Assembly: GCF_014534685.1 (NCBI RefSeq)
Contig: NZ_JACVVX010000003.1
Span: forward strand, 592,327 to 656,326
From: Oryzicola mucosus
GTDB taxonomy: Bacteria > Pseudomonadota > Alphaproteobacteria > Rhizobiales > Rhizobiaceae
DNA length: 64,000 bases
Reading direction: 5' to 3'
In this document: piece after piece, positions 39,083 through 48,506 of the stretch
Position numbering within the stretch: the first letter of the stretch is position 1
How the letters are laid out: every line of letters begins with the position of its first letter
The notes under the pieces: model-generated
Told to the model about the DNA's origin: nothing
Database searches by the model: none
What the model saw: only the letters and a program-made list of their open reading frames with translations
Position numbers and translations under genes: made by a program

Positions 39083-39236
39083 CAGGCAACCTCAAATATT
39101 CTAAAGCCTAGGTTTATGAATAATGGTGTAGATCAACAAGGACCTGGATGTCCAGCCAACGTTGCGTATCCACCCCGGTTATAAGTTCAATGGTCTGGAC
39201 GATCAGGACGTGTTATTCGGGAACGTATCAGCACCT

Positions 39237-39475
39237 TCATTCTGACGCTGAGCTTCCGGCTCCAAGGTGGCACCAAACAGTTCGGCAATCGGAAAGCCTT
39301 CGGTATTTGACTTGCTTCAGCGCAAACTTGACCGGATGTTTGCGGCACCTCAGACTTGGAGATTTTGCCCAAGAAAAATTCTGAAGTGCGACAACATTGG
39401 TCACGACGACGCGCAGAAGATAATCCGCGTGACCCGTCATCAGGTAGCGCTCCATCACCTTAGGGAAGTTCGTAA
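39237..39475 (-). pseudogene. Lrp/AsnC family regulator fragment
   Basis: On the minus strand FPKVMERYLMTGHADYLLRV and, after a frame change, KFALKQVKYRRLSD match the effector-binding (RAM) domain of Lrp/AsnC regulators. The DNA-binding half is absent, replaced at the upstream edge by IS5-type transposase sequence. The remainder is out of frame near 39375. It is a dead fragment. Confidence 0.75.
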
Positions 39476-39477
39476 CG

Positions 39478-39850
39478 CCGCCTCAAATACTTCGGGAACG
39501 GCCCAAGCTGGATATCCGCCCCCTTTTACCGTGCGAACTCCTGCTGCGTGCTGGTGCGCCACATGATGGTGCTGTCAATCATTAGCCACTCAAGGTCCGC
39601 CTCTCGATAAGCACGGCCAGCATAGCATCGAGAGCGCCCATCTCGATCCAACGGTAATAGCGTCGTTTCACCGAGCGGTGGTCGCCAAGCCGTTCCGGCA
39701 GATCAAAGCCAACGTCCACCCGATCGAGCCATCCACAGCAGCGCATCCAGAAACAGCCGATTGTTCGTGCGCGGACCTCACTTGCCCCGCGTCTCACCCG
39801 GAACGAAACCTTGATCGTTCCGATTGATCGTCCTGAACTGCATCGCAATC
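39478..39850 (-). pseudogene. IS5-family transposase relic
   Basis: Minus-strand segments in several frames match the N-terminal half of IS5/IS427-type transposases. These are NNRLFLDALLWMARSGGRW, DLPERLGDHRSVKRRYYRW and EADLEWLMIDSTI, the last including the first catalytic Asp. They are separated by two stops and frame changes, and the C-terminal half is missing. The relic abuts the Lrp fragment and probably marks an old insertion with deletion. Terminal repeats were not found. Confidence 0.8.
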
Positions 39851-39936
39851 CATCGCTGATCTCCGACGCCAGCGATGAATCCGGTTTGCCCTGCCTTGGG
39901 ATTCCTAATTCCTTAGATCGTCACCACGCTCTAGTG

Positions 39937-41025
39937 CTATTCCAAAGCATTACCCGTGGCCTTCAGGAAAAAATGTATTTTCTGGGTGTCAACCGGTACG
40001 CTAATCCGGTCATCGGGTCCCACTTGCGAAGCAGCATGAATTTGCGCAGTGAATGGCACGGGACCGACTTTTCCAATAGCCAGTGTGTGGGGACCTAACG
40101 GCTCGATGTCGGCAACGTGAAGGGGCACCGTCGGAGCGTCTGGTTCGCTGGCTGCAGTGTGCTCCGGCCTAATTCCCAGAACGACTATCTCTCCAACGGC
40201 TGCCGCAAGGCGTTTGGCGTTTTGCGCTGGAATGGCAATGGCGACGCCACCTTCTGCATGGAAAGTCAGATTTCCCGCCTCTTGCAAAATGCGCCCCTCG
40301 ATGAAGTTCATACTTGGTGAGCCGATGAATGCGGCGACGAAAAGATTCTTCGGCGATTCGTAGAGCGTAATCGGATCTGCGGCCTGCTCGATCCTACCCT
40401 GGTTCATCATCACGACGCGGTCGGCCATGGTCATTGCTTCCACTTGATCGTGGGTGACGTAGACAATCGTGGTTTGCAGACGCCGGTGCAGCAGCTTGAT
40501 TTCGGTGCGCATTTCGATGCGTAGCTTGGCATCAAGGTTAGACAGAGGTTCGTCGAAGAGAAAGACGTCCGGCTGGCGAACGATGGCGCGACCGATGGCG
40601 ACACGCTGACGCTGTCCGCCGGACAAGGCGCTCGGCTTGCGCTCGAGATAGTCATTAAGATTGAGAATGCGGGCGGCATTGGCGACGGCCTTGGCGATCT
40701 CGTCCTTGGACGTTCCGCGCACCTTCATGCCATAGCCGATGTTTTCGGCAACGGTCATATGCGGATATAGCGCATAGTTCTGAAACACCATGGAACAATT
40801 GCGAAGGCCGGGACGCAGGCCAGTGACGTCGCGGTCGCCGATGTGGATTGCCCCTGACGATGCCTGTTCGAGGCCGGCGATCATACGCAGCGTGGTGGTC
40901 TTGCCGCAGCCCGAGGGGCCGACGAGAACCACAAATTCCTTGTCGGCGATCACGAGATCGAGCGGCGGAATGACCGCAACGCTGCTGTAAGACTTGGTGA
41001 CCTGTTCCAAACGCACCTGGGACAT
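39937..41025 (-). CDS. CUT1-type sugar ABC transporter ATP-binding protein
   Basis: This is a 362-residue MalK/UgpC-type ATPase. Walker A is GPSGCGKTT, the signature [14 protein letters not shown], Walker [12 protein letters not shown] and the switch His is in [12 protein letters not shown]-terminal regulatory domain is present. It is the last gene of the deoxyribose-type operon, 121 bases after the binding-protein gene. The downstream boundary lies close to the IS5 relic. Confidence 0.95.
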   Translation of the reverse strand: MSQVRLEQVTKSYSSVAVIPPLDLVIADKEFVVLVGPSGCGKTTTLRMIAGLEQASSGAIHIGDRDVTGLRPGLRNCSMVFQNYALYPHMTVAENIGYGMKVRGTSKDEIAKAVANAARILNLNDYLERKPSALSGGQRQRVAIGRAIVRQPDVFLFDEPLSNLDAKLRIEMRTEIKLLHRRLQTTIVYVTHDQVEAMTMADRVVMMNQGRIEQAADPITLYESPKNLFVAAFIGSPSMNFIEGRILQEAGNLTFHAEGGVAIAIPAQNAKRLAAAVGEIVVLGIRPEHTAASEPDAPTVPLHVADIEPLGPHTLAIGKVGPVPFTAQIHAASQVGPDDRISVPVDTQKIHFFLKATGNALE

Positions 41026-41103
41026 GCTGTGCCTTTTTGTGCGAACGCCATAGCCCGGCTAAAAAGCGGCAATGGTGCGTTCCTGTGTCCGAATTTGAAT
41101 ACA

Positions 41104-41128
41104 CCCGCCCCAATTTCCTCGGGGCGGG
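41104..41128. other. Strong hairpin after the binding-protein gene
   Basis: CCCGCCCC, a nine-base loop and GGGGCGGG form a perfect eight-base GC stem 18 bases after the binding-protein stop on the minus strand. There is no T tract. It fits the stabilising hairpins seen after the other two binding-protein genes in this window. Confidence 0.6.
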
Positions 41129-41146
41129 AATTGCTGTTGAAAAGTC

Positions 41147-42601
41147 CTACTTCGCCGGCAAGCCCATGGAAGCGCGGTATGCTGCCAACTGCTTGTCGCG
41201 ACCGAATTCATCGGTCAGCTTGTTCCAGCCCTCAGCCACCGTGTCGAGCGCCTGCTGCGGCGTCACTTCCCCGGCCAGCGCCTTGGAGAGCTCGATCTCG
41301 AGAATTTCCGTGTAGGAGAAGTAACCGGGCAGGCGCATATCGAGGGCGGTGTTCTTGGCTGTCACAGCCGCCTGTTGCGCCCCGAGATACTCCTTGGCTT
41401 CGCGTTCGGAAAAGCTGTTCGACCACAGTTCCATGTCGGTCGTGTGCGAGATACGGTAGGGGTTGACGCCTGTACCGCCGGTGACCGCCGCCTGGCCGGA
41501 TACAGCCGGGCTGGTGAGGTACTGGATGTAGTTCCAGGCCGCTTCCTGGTTCTTCGAGGATGCGGGAACGGCCGCCTGCCAGCCACCGAAGGCCATGAAG
41601 GAGGTCTGGACGACTTCGGGCTGCTTGTCCCATGTCTTGGTCTTGTAGTTCCAGATCTCATCCGAGCCCGGCAGTGGTGCAGAGCCGACATTGCCGGCGA
41701 CCTTGGACTGCTTCGGATCGGCGCCGATGACGCCGGTATCGCCCCAGCCGATGGATTCCGCCACCTGTCCGCCGGCAAAGGCGGCGTTCACTTCACCGAA
41801 GGAGAAGTTCAGCGCATTCGGTGGTGCAAGCTTGGAGGCGCGGATGTATTCCTCAAGTCCGCGGACCCAGCCCGGGTTGTTGACCTGCGCATCCATCGTG
41901 TCCGGATCGAAGAACATGCCGCCCGGATTGTCGGGATGGCTGGTGTAGCCGGCGACGTGGCTGAACAGGAACCAGAATTGCTGGCCGCCGCGGCGGAAAG
42001 CCTCCGCCGTACCCCAAAGGCCCTTGTCCGGCTGCTGGAAGAATTCGGCAATGTCGAGATACTGCTTCCAGGTCTTTGCCGGGGCGAGATCGTAGCCATA
42101 CTTGGCTTTGAAGGCGCTCTGGTTTTCGGCGTTTTCGAACAGATCGATGCGGTAGGTATAGGTGTGAGCGTCGCCATCCATGGTCTGGGACAGGACCTTG
42201 CCGTTCCAGACCATCAGCTTTTCGCGATAGACCGGGGCAATGTCCTCCCAGTCAGCGCCTGTCTGCATCGCAGCAGGCATTTCGGTGAGAAAATCGGTGA
42301 AGTCAGGTGCCCAGGCCGGAGCAAAGGCGATCACGTCGAACGTGTCTTCGCCAGAAGTCAGCGACGTGACGATCTTGGGATAGAGCTCAGACCATGGAAA
42401 CTCAACGACATTGACCTTGCCGCAGGTTTTTTCTTCCCAGCCCTTGGCGGCCAGCTGCAGCGCCGAAGCGATATAGGGGCCGGTCTGTGTCGTGGCGTTG
42501 ATCGTCACGCCGGTATAGTCGGGCTCGCAGGCCAAAGCCGCCGTATTCGCGGTCAGGGCCAACAGTGCGCCGGCAGTTGAACTTAGCAGAAGTCTCTTCA
42601 T
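41147..42601 (-). CDS. ABC transporter substrate-binding protein (deoxyribose-type operon)
   Basis: This is a 484-residue periplasmic binding protein, larger than most sugar-binding proteins. It has a signal peptide (MKRLLLSSTAGALLALTANTAALAC) in which the Cys after Ala-Leu-Ala could also be a lipidation site. The ATG at 42601 has GGGAGGA before it. The fold is of the family 1 type that works with CUT1 permeases. Operon context suggests a pentose or deoxypentose, perhaps in a nucleoside-like form. Confidence 0.92.
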   Translation of the reverse strand: MKRLLLSSTAGALLALTANTAALACEPDYTGVTINATTQTGPYIASALQLAAKGWEEKTCGKVNVVEFPWSELYPKIVTSLTSGEDTFDVIAFAPAWAPDFTDFLTEMPAAMQTGADWEDIAPVYREKLMVWNGKVLSQTMDGDAHTYTYRIDLFENAENQSAFKAKYGYDLAPAKTWKQYLDIAEFFQQPDKGLWGTAEAFRRGGQQFWFLFSHVAGYTSHPDNPGGMFFDPDTMDAQVNNPGWVRGLEEYIRASKLAPPNALNFSFGEVNAAFAGGQVAESIGWGDTGVIGADPKQSKVAGNVGSAPLPGSDEIWNYKTKTWDKQPEVVQTSFMAFGGWQAAVPASSKNQEAAWNYIQYLTSPAVSGQAAVTGGTGVNPYRISHTTDMELWSNSFSEREAKEYLGAQQAAVTAKNTALDMRLPGYFSYTEILEIELSKALAGEVTPQQALDTVAEGWNKLTDEFGRDKQLAAYRASMGLPAK

Positions 42602-42648
42602 GGTTTCCTCCCCAGAATTAAAACAAGGATTCAAGTCGAGTAGAACGG

Positions 42649-43677
42649 TCATTTAATTGCTCCCAAAAGCAGGCCTGACCGCATCAACCTGCTCAAAATG
42701 CCCGCCATGACGACCATGGGTATGATCGCGACCAAGGCGGCTGCCGATATTGCCCACCATTCATCGCCGCGCTGGCTGTTTTGGCCCGCAACGAGAATGG
42801 GAAGGGTCTGCCATTTGGAATTGGTCAGAAAGAGCGCAAACAGGAACTCGTTCCAGACGAAGGCCAGGGTGATCATGAACGTCGCGATCAGTCCTGGCTT
42901 TGACATGGGCAGCACGATACCGAAGAAGATGCGCCATGTGGGTACATTGTCGACCATCGCCGCTTCCTCAACCTCCACCGGCAGCGCCGCGAAGAAATCG
43001 CGCATCAGCCAGATGACGATGGGTAGCGAAAAGGCGACATAGGCGAAGGTGAGGCCCGTATAGGTATCGACGAGCTTGAAGCCCATCTTACCCATTTCGG
43101 TATACATCAGGTACAGCGCAAACGCGGTGACGATCGGCGGGAACATACGCTGGCTTACAAACCAGAAGACGATGTCGTCATTGCCGAGCACCGGCCCAGG
43201 GAGCCTGATCCGACTGGATCCGATGGCAAGTGCGAGTGCGGCGACGAAGGCGTAGATCAGCGAGATTGCCTGTCCAAGTCCCAGCACGTGGCGGCCTAAG
43301 AGGAAACCGCCGAATGCGACGAAGACGAAGATGACCGCCGACAGCAGCTTGACCTCAAAGGTAAAGCGCACCAGGGCATAGGCCGCCATTGCGCCGATAA
43401 AGGTTGCCAGCAGCGAGGCAGAAATTCCGATGATCGTGGATGCGATGAAGGTGGCATAGAACTGCCCGCGCGCTCCGGAAAGCAACTCGCTCCAAGCCGT
43501 CAGCGACGGCTCGAAGTCCACGAAGGGAATGTAGGTTGGACCGCCCACGACCCCAAGCGGCGATTTGAAGGACGTGATCACCGCCCAGTAGAGCGGGAAG
43601 AGGGTGAAGGCCAGCCAGATCAGGCAGCCTGCGAGCGCCCACCAGCGGCTGGGGCCTTTAAGGTCGCGGATGCTCAT
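42649..43677 (-). CDS. CUT1 sugar ABC transporter permease (MalG type)
   Basis: This is a 342-residue permease. The frame is open for a further 288 bases upstream, but ATG 43677 forms an ATGA overlap with the preceding permease gene and begins the homologous protein. The EAA loop is EVEEAAMVDNVPTWRIFFGIVLPMSKPG. It is longer than the usual 280 residues because of an insert with two extra hydrophobic segments (HVLGLGQAISLIYAFVAALA). That insert is unusual for the family. Confidence 0.93.
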   Translation of the reverse strand: MSIRDLKGPSRWWALAGCLIWLAFTLFPLYWAVITSFKSPLGVVGGPTYIPFVDFEPSLTAWSELLSGARGQFYATFIASTIIGISASLLATFIGAMAAYALVRFTFEVKLLSAVIFVFVAFGGFLLGRHVLGLGQAISLIYAFVAALALAIGSSRIRLPGPVLGNDDIVFWFVSQRMFPPIVTAFALYLMYTEMGKMGFKLVDTYTGLTFAYVAFSLPIVIWLMRDFFAALPVEVEEAAMVDNVPTWRIFFGIVLPMSKPGLIATFMITLAFVWNEFLFALFLTNSKWQTLPILVAGQNSQRGDEWWAISAAALVAIIPMVVMAGILSRLMRSGLLLGAIK

Positions 43678-44549
43678 CTGTGCTTCTCCAAATAGGGCTT
43701 CAGAACAGCCAGATAGACGAGGCCGATGACGGTGATCACCAGCAGGAACAGGAAGGAGAGCGCCGACGTGTAGCCGAGGTTGAACTTCTTGAAGCCTTCC
43801 TGATAGGCAAACAGGGTCAGCGTTTCCGTCGAGATACCTGGTCCCCCGCCTGTCATGACAAAAACAGTGTCGATGATCTTGTAGCTCTCGATCAGGCGAA
43901 TGAAGACGACCGCGGCAGAAATCGGCAGCATCATCGGGAAAGTAATACCCCTGAACTGTTGCCACGGGCTGGCATTTTCCAATGCCGCGGCTTCATAGAC
44001 ATCGTCCGGCAAAGTCTGCAGTCCGGCAAGCAGCATAAGGATGACAAAGGGCGTCCACTGCCAGACTTCCACCGCGATGATCGCGCCGATGGCCCAGCTT
44101 GTCTGAGTGAGGAACGGCAGGTTGGGAAAACCGAAGAAGGTCATCACTTCGTTGAGCGGTCCCATCGTCGGATTGAGCAACTGTCGGGCAATCAAGGCTA
44201 CAGCGACGGGTGCGACCAGCATTGGCAAGAGAAAGCTGACGCGAAACAACCCCTCCCCGGGCACGCGCCGATTGAGAGCCAGTGCAACGGAAAAACCGAT
44301 GACATATTGCAGCGTCACCGACGTGACGGCGATGATCGTCGTGGTCCAGGTGACGTGCCAGAAACGTGGATTCTGCAGCAGTTCGGTATAATTGCCGAAG
44401 CCGACGAAGCGTGGCGGGACCGGCGGCACGAGCCTCAGGCTCATGAAACTGGTGGTCAGGGAATAGATCAGCGGGAAAATGGAAATCGCAAGCACGATCA
44501 GAAGGGCAGGCCAGATGAAGAAGTGCTTGATTGGATCCTGGCGGGTCAT
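43674..44549 (-). CDS. CUT1 sugar ABC transporter permease (MalF type)
   Basis: This is a 291-residue permease with about six helices. The EAA loop reads DVYEAAALENASPWQQFRGITFPMM. It overlaps the kinase gene upstream and the second permease gene downstream by ATGA, so all three are translationally coupled. It forms the membrane channel with the MalG-type protein. Confidence 0.95.
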   Translation of the reverse strand: MTRQDPIKHFFIWPALLIVLAISIFPLIYSLTTSFMSLRLVPPVPPRFVGFGNYTELLQNPRFWHVTWTTTIIAVTSVTLQYVIGFSVALALNRRVPGEGLFRVSFLLPMLVAPVAVALIARQLLNPTMGPLNEVMTFFGFPNLPFLTQTSWAIGAIIAVEVWQWTPFVILMLLAGLQTLPDDVYEAAALENASPWQQFRGITFPMMLPISAAVVFIRLIESYKIIDTVFVMTGGGPGISTETLTLFAYQEGFKKFNLGYTSALSFLFLLVITVIGLVYLAVLKPYLEKHR

Positions 44550-45478
44550 TCGGCAATTCCTCGCCGAAGAAGCGCTTCGACCTCTTCAAGATGAGGCATG
44601 GCCGGAGCCGTACCCCGTCGGGTCACCGCGATCCCGGCGGTTGCGCAGCCGAAGCGCACGGCTTCCACCGGCTCAAAACCCCGCGAAAGCGCTGCGGCAA
44701 ACCCGCCGACAAAGGCGTCGCCAGCCCCTGTCGTATCGATCACCGTGCCGGATGATAGGGCCGGCACATGAACTGACTGATCTGCGGTGTGATAGAGAAC
44801 GCCGCGTCCGCCAAGGGTGATCAGGGCCGTTCGCACACCCTTGTTTAGGAGCACATCTCCGGCACGTCGCGCGTCTTCCAACGTGTCGAGCGCAAAGCCG
44901 ACGATGGCAGCTGCTTCCGTCTCGTTCGGCACTATATAGTCGCAGAGCGGATAGATCGCTTCCGGAAAGCTTTCGGCAGGTGCCGGATTGAAAATGGTGG
45001 TGACGCCGGCCGCATGGGCGATTTCAAGCGCCCGCTGTGCGGCTTTCGCGGGCTGCTCCAGTTGCGTCACAAAGACAAGGGATTGCTCGATCGTCTCGCG
45101 GGCAGCCTCGACATCGGCGACGCCGATCGTGCCAGCAGCGCCGGGATAGACGATGATTGCGTTGTCGCCGTTCTGGTCATTGACATAGATGAAAGCGGCA
45201 CCCGTAGGCATATCATCCATCTGCACGACCTTCGGCCGGACGCCGGCGTCTGCATAGGTCTTAAGCGCCATCTCGCCGAACGTGTCCCGACCGATTTTGG
45301 AAATGAAGGAGACATCCGCGCCGGCGCGCGCTGCAGCGACCGCCTGGTTGGAGCCCTTACCGCCGGGGCCGACCGAGAAGCCGGTGCCGGTGATGGTTTC
45401 ACCGACATCAGGCATCCGTTTAGCCAGATAGGCCGTATCGGCCACGAAAATCCCAAGGATGGAAACGCCCGCCTTCAT
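44546..45478 (-). CDS. Ribokinase-family sugar kinase, candidate deoxyribokinase
   Basis: This is a 310-residue PfkB-family kinase very like ribokinase. The sugar-binding loop is GPGGKGSNQAVAAARAG and the catalytic motif DTTGAGDAFVGG with its Asp base. PfkB kinases of this group phosphorylate the 5-OH of ribose or, in DeoK, 2-deoxyribose. A deoxyribokinase role is favoured because the same operon carries a deoxyribose-phosphate aldolase gene. It lies 16 bases after the mutarotase gene. Ribose cannot be excluded. Confidence 0.92.
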   Translation of the reverse strand: MKAGVSILGIFVADTAYLAKRMPDVGETITGTGFSVGPGGKGSNQAVAAARAGADVSFISKIGRDTFGEMALKTYADAGVRPKVVQMDDMPTGAAFIYVNDQNGDNAIIVYPGAAGTIGVADVEAARETIEQSLVFVTQLEQPAKAAQRALEIAHAAGVTTIFNPAPAESFPEAIYPLCDYIVPNETEAAAIVGFALDTLEDARRAGDVLLNKGVRTALITLGGRGVLYHTADQSVHVPALSSGTVIDTTGAGDAFVGGFAAALSRGFEPVEAVRFGCATAGIAVTRRGTAPAMPHLEEVEALLRRGIAE

Positions 45479-45494
45479 GACAATCTCCCCGTTT

Positions 45495-45950
45495 TCAAAC
45501 GGCTTCCGGCGGAATGACGCCCTTGGTGAAGAGGAAGCAACCGTAGAACCGGTTTTCTCCAGTCGTGATCACGCAATAGGCTTTCTTGGCTTCCTCGTAG
45601 AATTTGAAACGCTCGATCCCGTACATTGGAGCCGGCTTGCCCTCAGCCGCATCGATTTCCGCCTGAACCTCGCTCTGGACGGCTGGAATTTCATTTGGTG
45701 CGCCCATGATCTCCATGCGCCCCGCGGAGGGCTGCAGCGGCGTATCGAGCGGCATCACCGAGAGGATCGCTTTGACGGCGCGGGCGGTCGATACGTTGTC
45801 GATGCGCAGAAGCTTTCCGAGCACGGTCTGGCGGGCGATGGAGTCGGATGGAAAATTGGTATCGGATACGACGAGCGTATCGCCATGGCCCATGGAACGC
45901 AGCGCGTGCAGCACATCGGCGTTCAGCGCCGGGTCAATGTTTTTAAGCAT
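45495..45950 (-). CDS. RbsD/FucU family sugar mutarotase
   Basis: This is a 151-residue protein closest to the FucU branch. The start (MLKNIDPALNADVLHALRSMGHGDTLVVSD) holds the catalytic His of the family in MGHGD. Such proteins interconvert pyranose/furanose or alpha/beta forms so that the kinase receives the right anomer. It directly precedes the kinase gene. A 147-base gap with no gene separates it from the aldehyde dehydrogenase gene, and could hold an internal promoter. Confidence 0.92.
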   Translation of the reverse strand: MLKNIDPALNADVLHALRSMGHGDTLVVSDTNFPSDSIARQTVLGKLLRIDNVSTARAVKAILSVMPLDTPLQPSAGRMEIMGAPNEIPAVQSEVQAEIDAAEGKPAPMYGIERFKFYEEAKKAYCVITTGENRFYGCFLFTKGVIPPEAV

Positions 45951-46097
45951 GAAAGTCCTCCCTCATTGTGTCGTGTCTCGAAACGGCATCCGCCCGAGCT
46001 TATCCGGATCGCCTGCTGGTCCGGCTATGCGATCCTCTTGTGTGTTTCGTCCAAGAACCGAACTGCGCTGGCGCTCCCTCGCCCCTGTCCGGTTCCC

Positions 46098-48506
46098 CTA
46101 CTCGCCGTAGGGGATCCAGATGTTCTTGATGTCTACCGCGCGGCGCAGATAGAGTGTGCCTTCAGCGGCGGCCCTGTCCTGCCAGTCGGTGGCCTTGCCA
46201 TGATCGACGAAGGTTCGTTTCAGATTGCCGATGGACAATTTCTCCACCATCGCCGAAAGTTCGGCCGTGCCGAAAGCCCAGAGCGCATCGACGTCGTTAT
46301 GCGTCGCGAGCGACTTTGCCAGTTCTTCCGCCGATCCGGTGACGATGTTGACGACGCCGGCGGGCACATCCGATGTTTCGAGAATGGAATAGAAGTCGGT
46401 GGCCGCAAGCGGATGGGGCTCGCTGGGCACGACAACCACGCGGTTGCCGGTGGCGATCAGCGGCGCAACAAGGCTGATAAGACCAAGCAACGGCGCTTCC
46501 GGCGGGCAGATGACGCCGACCACGCCAAGCGCTTCCGGCATGGCAAGCGCCACACCGCGCAAGGGCGGCTGATGCACCACGCCCTCATACTTGTCGGCCC
46601 AGGCGCCATAAGTAAACAGCCGGGCGATCGAGGCTTCGACTTCAGCCTTTGCCGCAGAGGTCGATGCGCCCGTCATCGCGCTGATGCGCGCGGCAAAGGC
46701 GTCGGCGCGGCCGCTGAGATTCTCGGCAATGTAATAGAGGATCTGCGCGCGGTTATGCGCCGTAGCGCTGGCCCAGCCGGATGCGGCATGGGCCGCAACG
46801 ACCGCATTGCGGATATCCTTGCGGTTGCCCTCCCCGACTTCGCCGATCAGTTTACCCTTCGGAGAAACGACAGGGCGGGAATAATTGCCGTCCGGCCGCG
46901 CCTGCTTGCCGCCGATGAACAGTTTTGCCGTCCGGTCGATCGCCGGCTGCGAAAATTCGCCGACCGTGGTCCTGATTTGCGGCAAGGCAGAAACGGTCCT
47001 TGCCTTGCGGCCGAGCCAGGCTTTCGGCTTCAGATATTCGTAGCAGCCTTCGCGTCCGCCCTCGCGGCCGAAGCCCGATTCGCGTTTTCCACCAAAACCG
47101 ACGGCTGCGTCGAACAGGTTGGTGGCATTGACCCAGACGACGCCGGCGGCAAGTTTTGCCGCGACGTTGAGCGCAAGCCCGATGGTCTCGCTCCAGACGC
47201 TGGCGGCAAGGCCGTAGCGGCTGTGGTTGGCTAGCTGGATCGCCTCTTCCGGCGTGCGGAAGGTCATGGACACGGCGACGGGTCCGAAGATTTCCTCCGT
47301 CGCCACCGTCGATGTCGGCTGGACGCCGCTCAGCAGCGTCGGCGGATAGAAGCTGCCACCCTTCGGCATGTCGATCTGCGCCTGGTGCAGCGTGGCGCCT
47401 TCGGCCACACCCTTTTTCACGAGGCTTTCGACGCGGCTCAGCTGCACCGGGGCGACGATCGCGCCCATGTCGATGCACTTGTCGAGCGGCTGGCCGACGC
47501 GCAGCGTCTGCATGCGGCGCTTCAGGCGCTCGTGGAACAGCGCGGAGATGCCTTCCTGCACGAGGATGCGCGAGCCGGCACAGCATACCTGCCCCTGGTT
47601 GAACCAGATCGCGTCGACGACACCTTCGACAGCGCCGTCGAGATCGGCGTCCTCGAACACGATGAAAGGCGACTTGCCGCCGAGTTCGAGCGTCAGCGAC
47701 TTGCCGCTGCCGGCTGTGCGTTCACGAATGATCCGGCCGACATCGGTCGATCCGGTAAAGGCGATCTTGTCAATGTCGGGATGATCGACGAGAAGCGCAC
47801 CCGTCTCGCCCTCACCGGTGACGATATTGATGAGGCCCGCGGGCAAGCCGGCGGCTGTGGCCAGTTCGGCAAAAAGCAGCGCCGTCAACGAGGTAAACTC
47901 GGCCGGCTTCAGGACGACGGCATTGCCGAGCGCCAGCGCCGGCGCCAGCTTCCAGGACAGCATCAGGAAAGGGAAATTCCAGGGAATGATCTGGCCGACG
48001 ACGCCGACGGGGACGTGATCGGCAAATTCCGTATCCTGGATCTGCGCCCAGCCGGCATGATGATAGAAATGCCGTGCAGCGAGCGGCACGTCAATATCCC
48101 GCGTCTCGCGGATCGGCTTGCCATTGTCAATCGCCTCGACAACCGCAATCAGCCGGGCATGGCGTTGGATCATCCGAGCGAGCGCATAGAGATGGCGCGC
48201 GCGGGCGTGGCCCGGCAGTTTCGCCCACTGCGCTTGTGCCTTACGGGCGCTGGAAACGGCGCTGTCGATATCCGCCTTGCCGCCAAGGCTCAGGCGCGCC
48301 AGCGCTTTGCCGGTCGCCGGCTCAAAAGTGTCGAAGCTTTTGCCCGACGCCGACGGCACGAAGGCACCGTTGATGAAATGGCCGAAACCGGAGGCGTGGC
48401 GTGCCAGCCAGGCACGGGCTTCGGTATCGGCTTCGGGAGCTGGGCCGTAGGACATGTCGTCGAAATACTTTGCTACATCAGAGATCGCGGCGGTCATCGT
48501 CATCAT
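46098..48506 (-). CDS. Tandem-domain aldehyde dehydrogenase, ALDH16-like
   Basis: This 802-residue protein has two aldehyde dehydrogenase domains. The first (about residues 35-490) is complete: PWNFPF, LKPAE, the Glu in LELGGKSP and the nucleophile in GQVCCAGSR. The second (about 510-800) keeps the fold motifs but lacks both the Glu and Cys. This is the arrangement of the ALDH16 family, where the second domain is thought to be structural. It overlaps deoC by ATGA and probably oxidises the acetaldehyde made by DeoC. Confidence 0.93.
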   Translation of the reverse strand: MMTMTAAISDVAKYFDDMSYGPAPEADTEARAWLARHASGFGHFINGAFVPSASGKSFDTFEPATGKALARLSLGGKADIDSAVSSARKAQAQWAKLPGHARARHLYALARMIQRHARLIAVVEAIDNGKPIRETRDIDVPLAARHFYHHAGWAQIQDTEFADHVPVGVVGQIIPWNFPFLMLSWKLAPALALGNAVVLKPAEFTSLTALLFAELATAAGLPAGLINIVTGEGETGALLVDHPDIDKIAFTGSTDVGRIIRERTAGSGKSLTLELGGKSPFIVFEDADLDGAVEGVVDAIWFNQGQVCCAGSRILVQEGISALFHERLKRRMQTLRVGQPLDKCIDMGAIVAPVQLSRVESLVKKGVAEGATLHQAQIDMPKGGSFYPPTLLSGVQPTSTVATEEIFGPVAVSMTFRTPEEAIQLANHSRYGLAASVWSETIGLALNVAAKLAAGVVWVNATNLFDAAVGFGGKRESGFGREGGREGCYEYLKPKAWLGRKARTVSALPQIRTTVGEFSQPAIDRTAKLFIGGKQARPDGNYSRPVVSPKGKLIGEVGEGNRKDIRNAVVAAHAASGWASATAHNRAQILYYIAENLSGRADAFAARISAMTGASTSAAKAEVEASIARLFTYGAWADKYEGVVHQPPLRGVALAMPEALGVVGVICPPEAPLLGLISLVAPLIATGNRVVVVPSEPHPLAATDFYSILETSDVPAGVVNIVTGSAEELAKSLATHNDVDALWAFGTAELSAMVEKLSIGNLKRTFVDHGKATDWQDRAAAEGTLYLRRAVDIKNIWIPYGE

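Noticed and set aside
43678..43965. N-terminal extension of the MalG-type permease by 96 codons
   Set aside because: It overlaps the preceding permease gene in another frame, while ATG 43677 has the usual ATGA overlap.
45459..47234. Open frame of 591 codons on the plus strand
   Set aside because: It lies opposite the RbsD/FucU and ALDH genes, which have clear family motifs; long antisense frames are common in GC-rich DNA.
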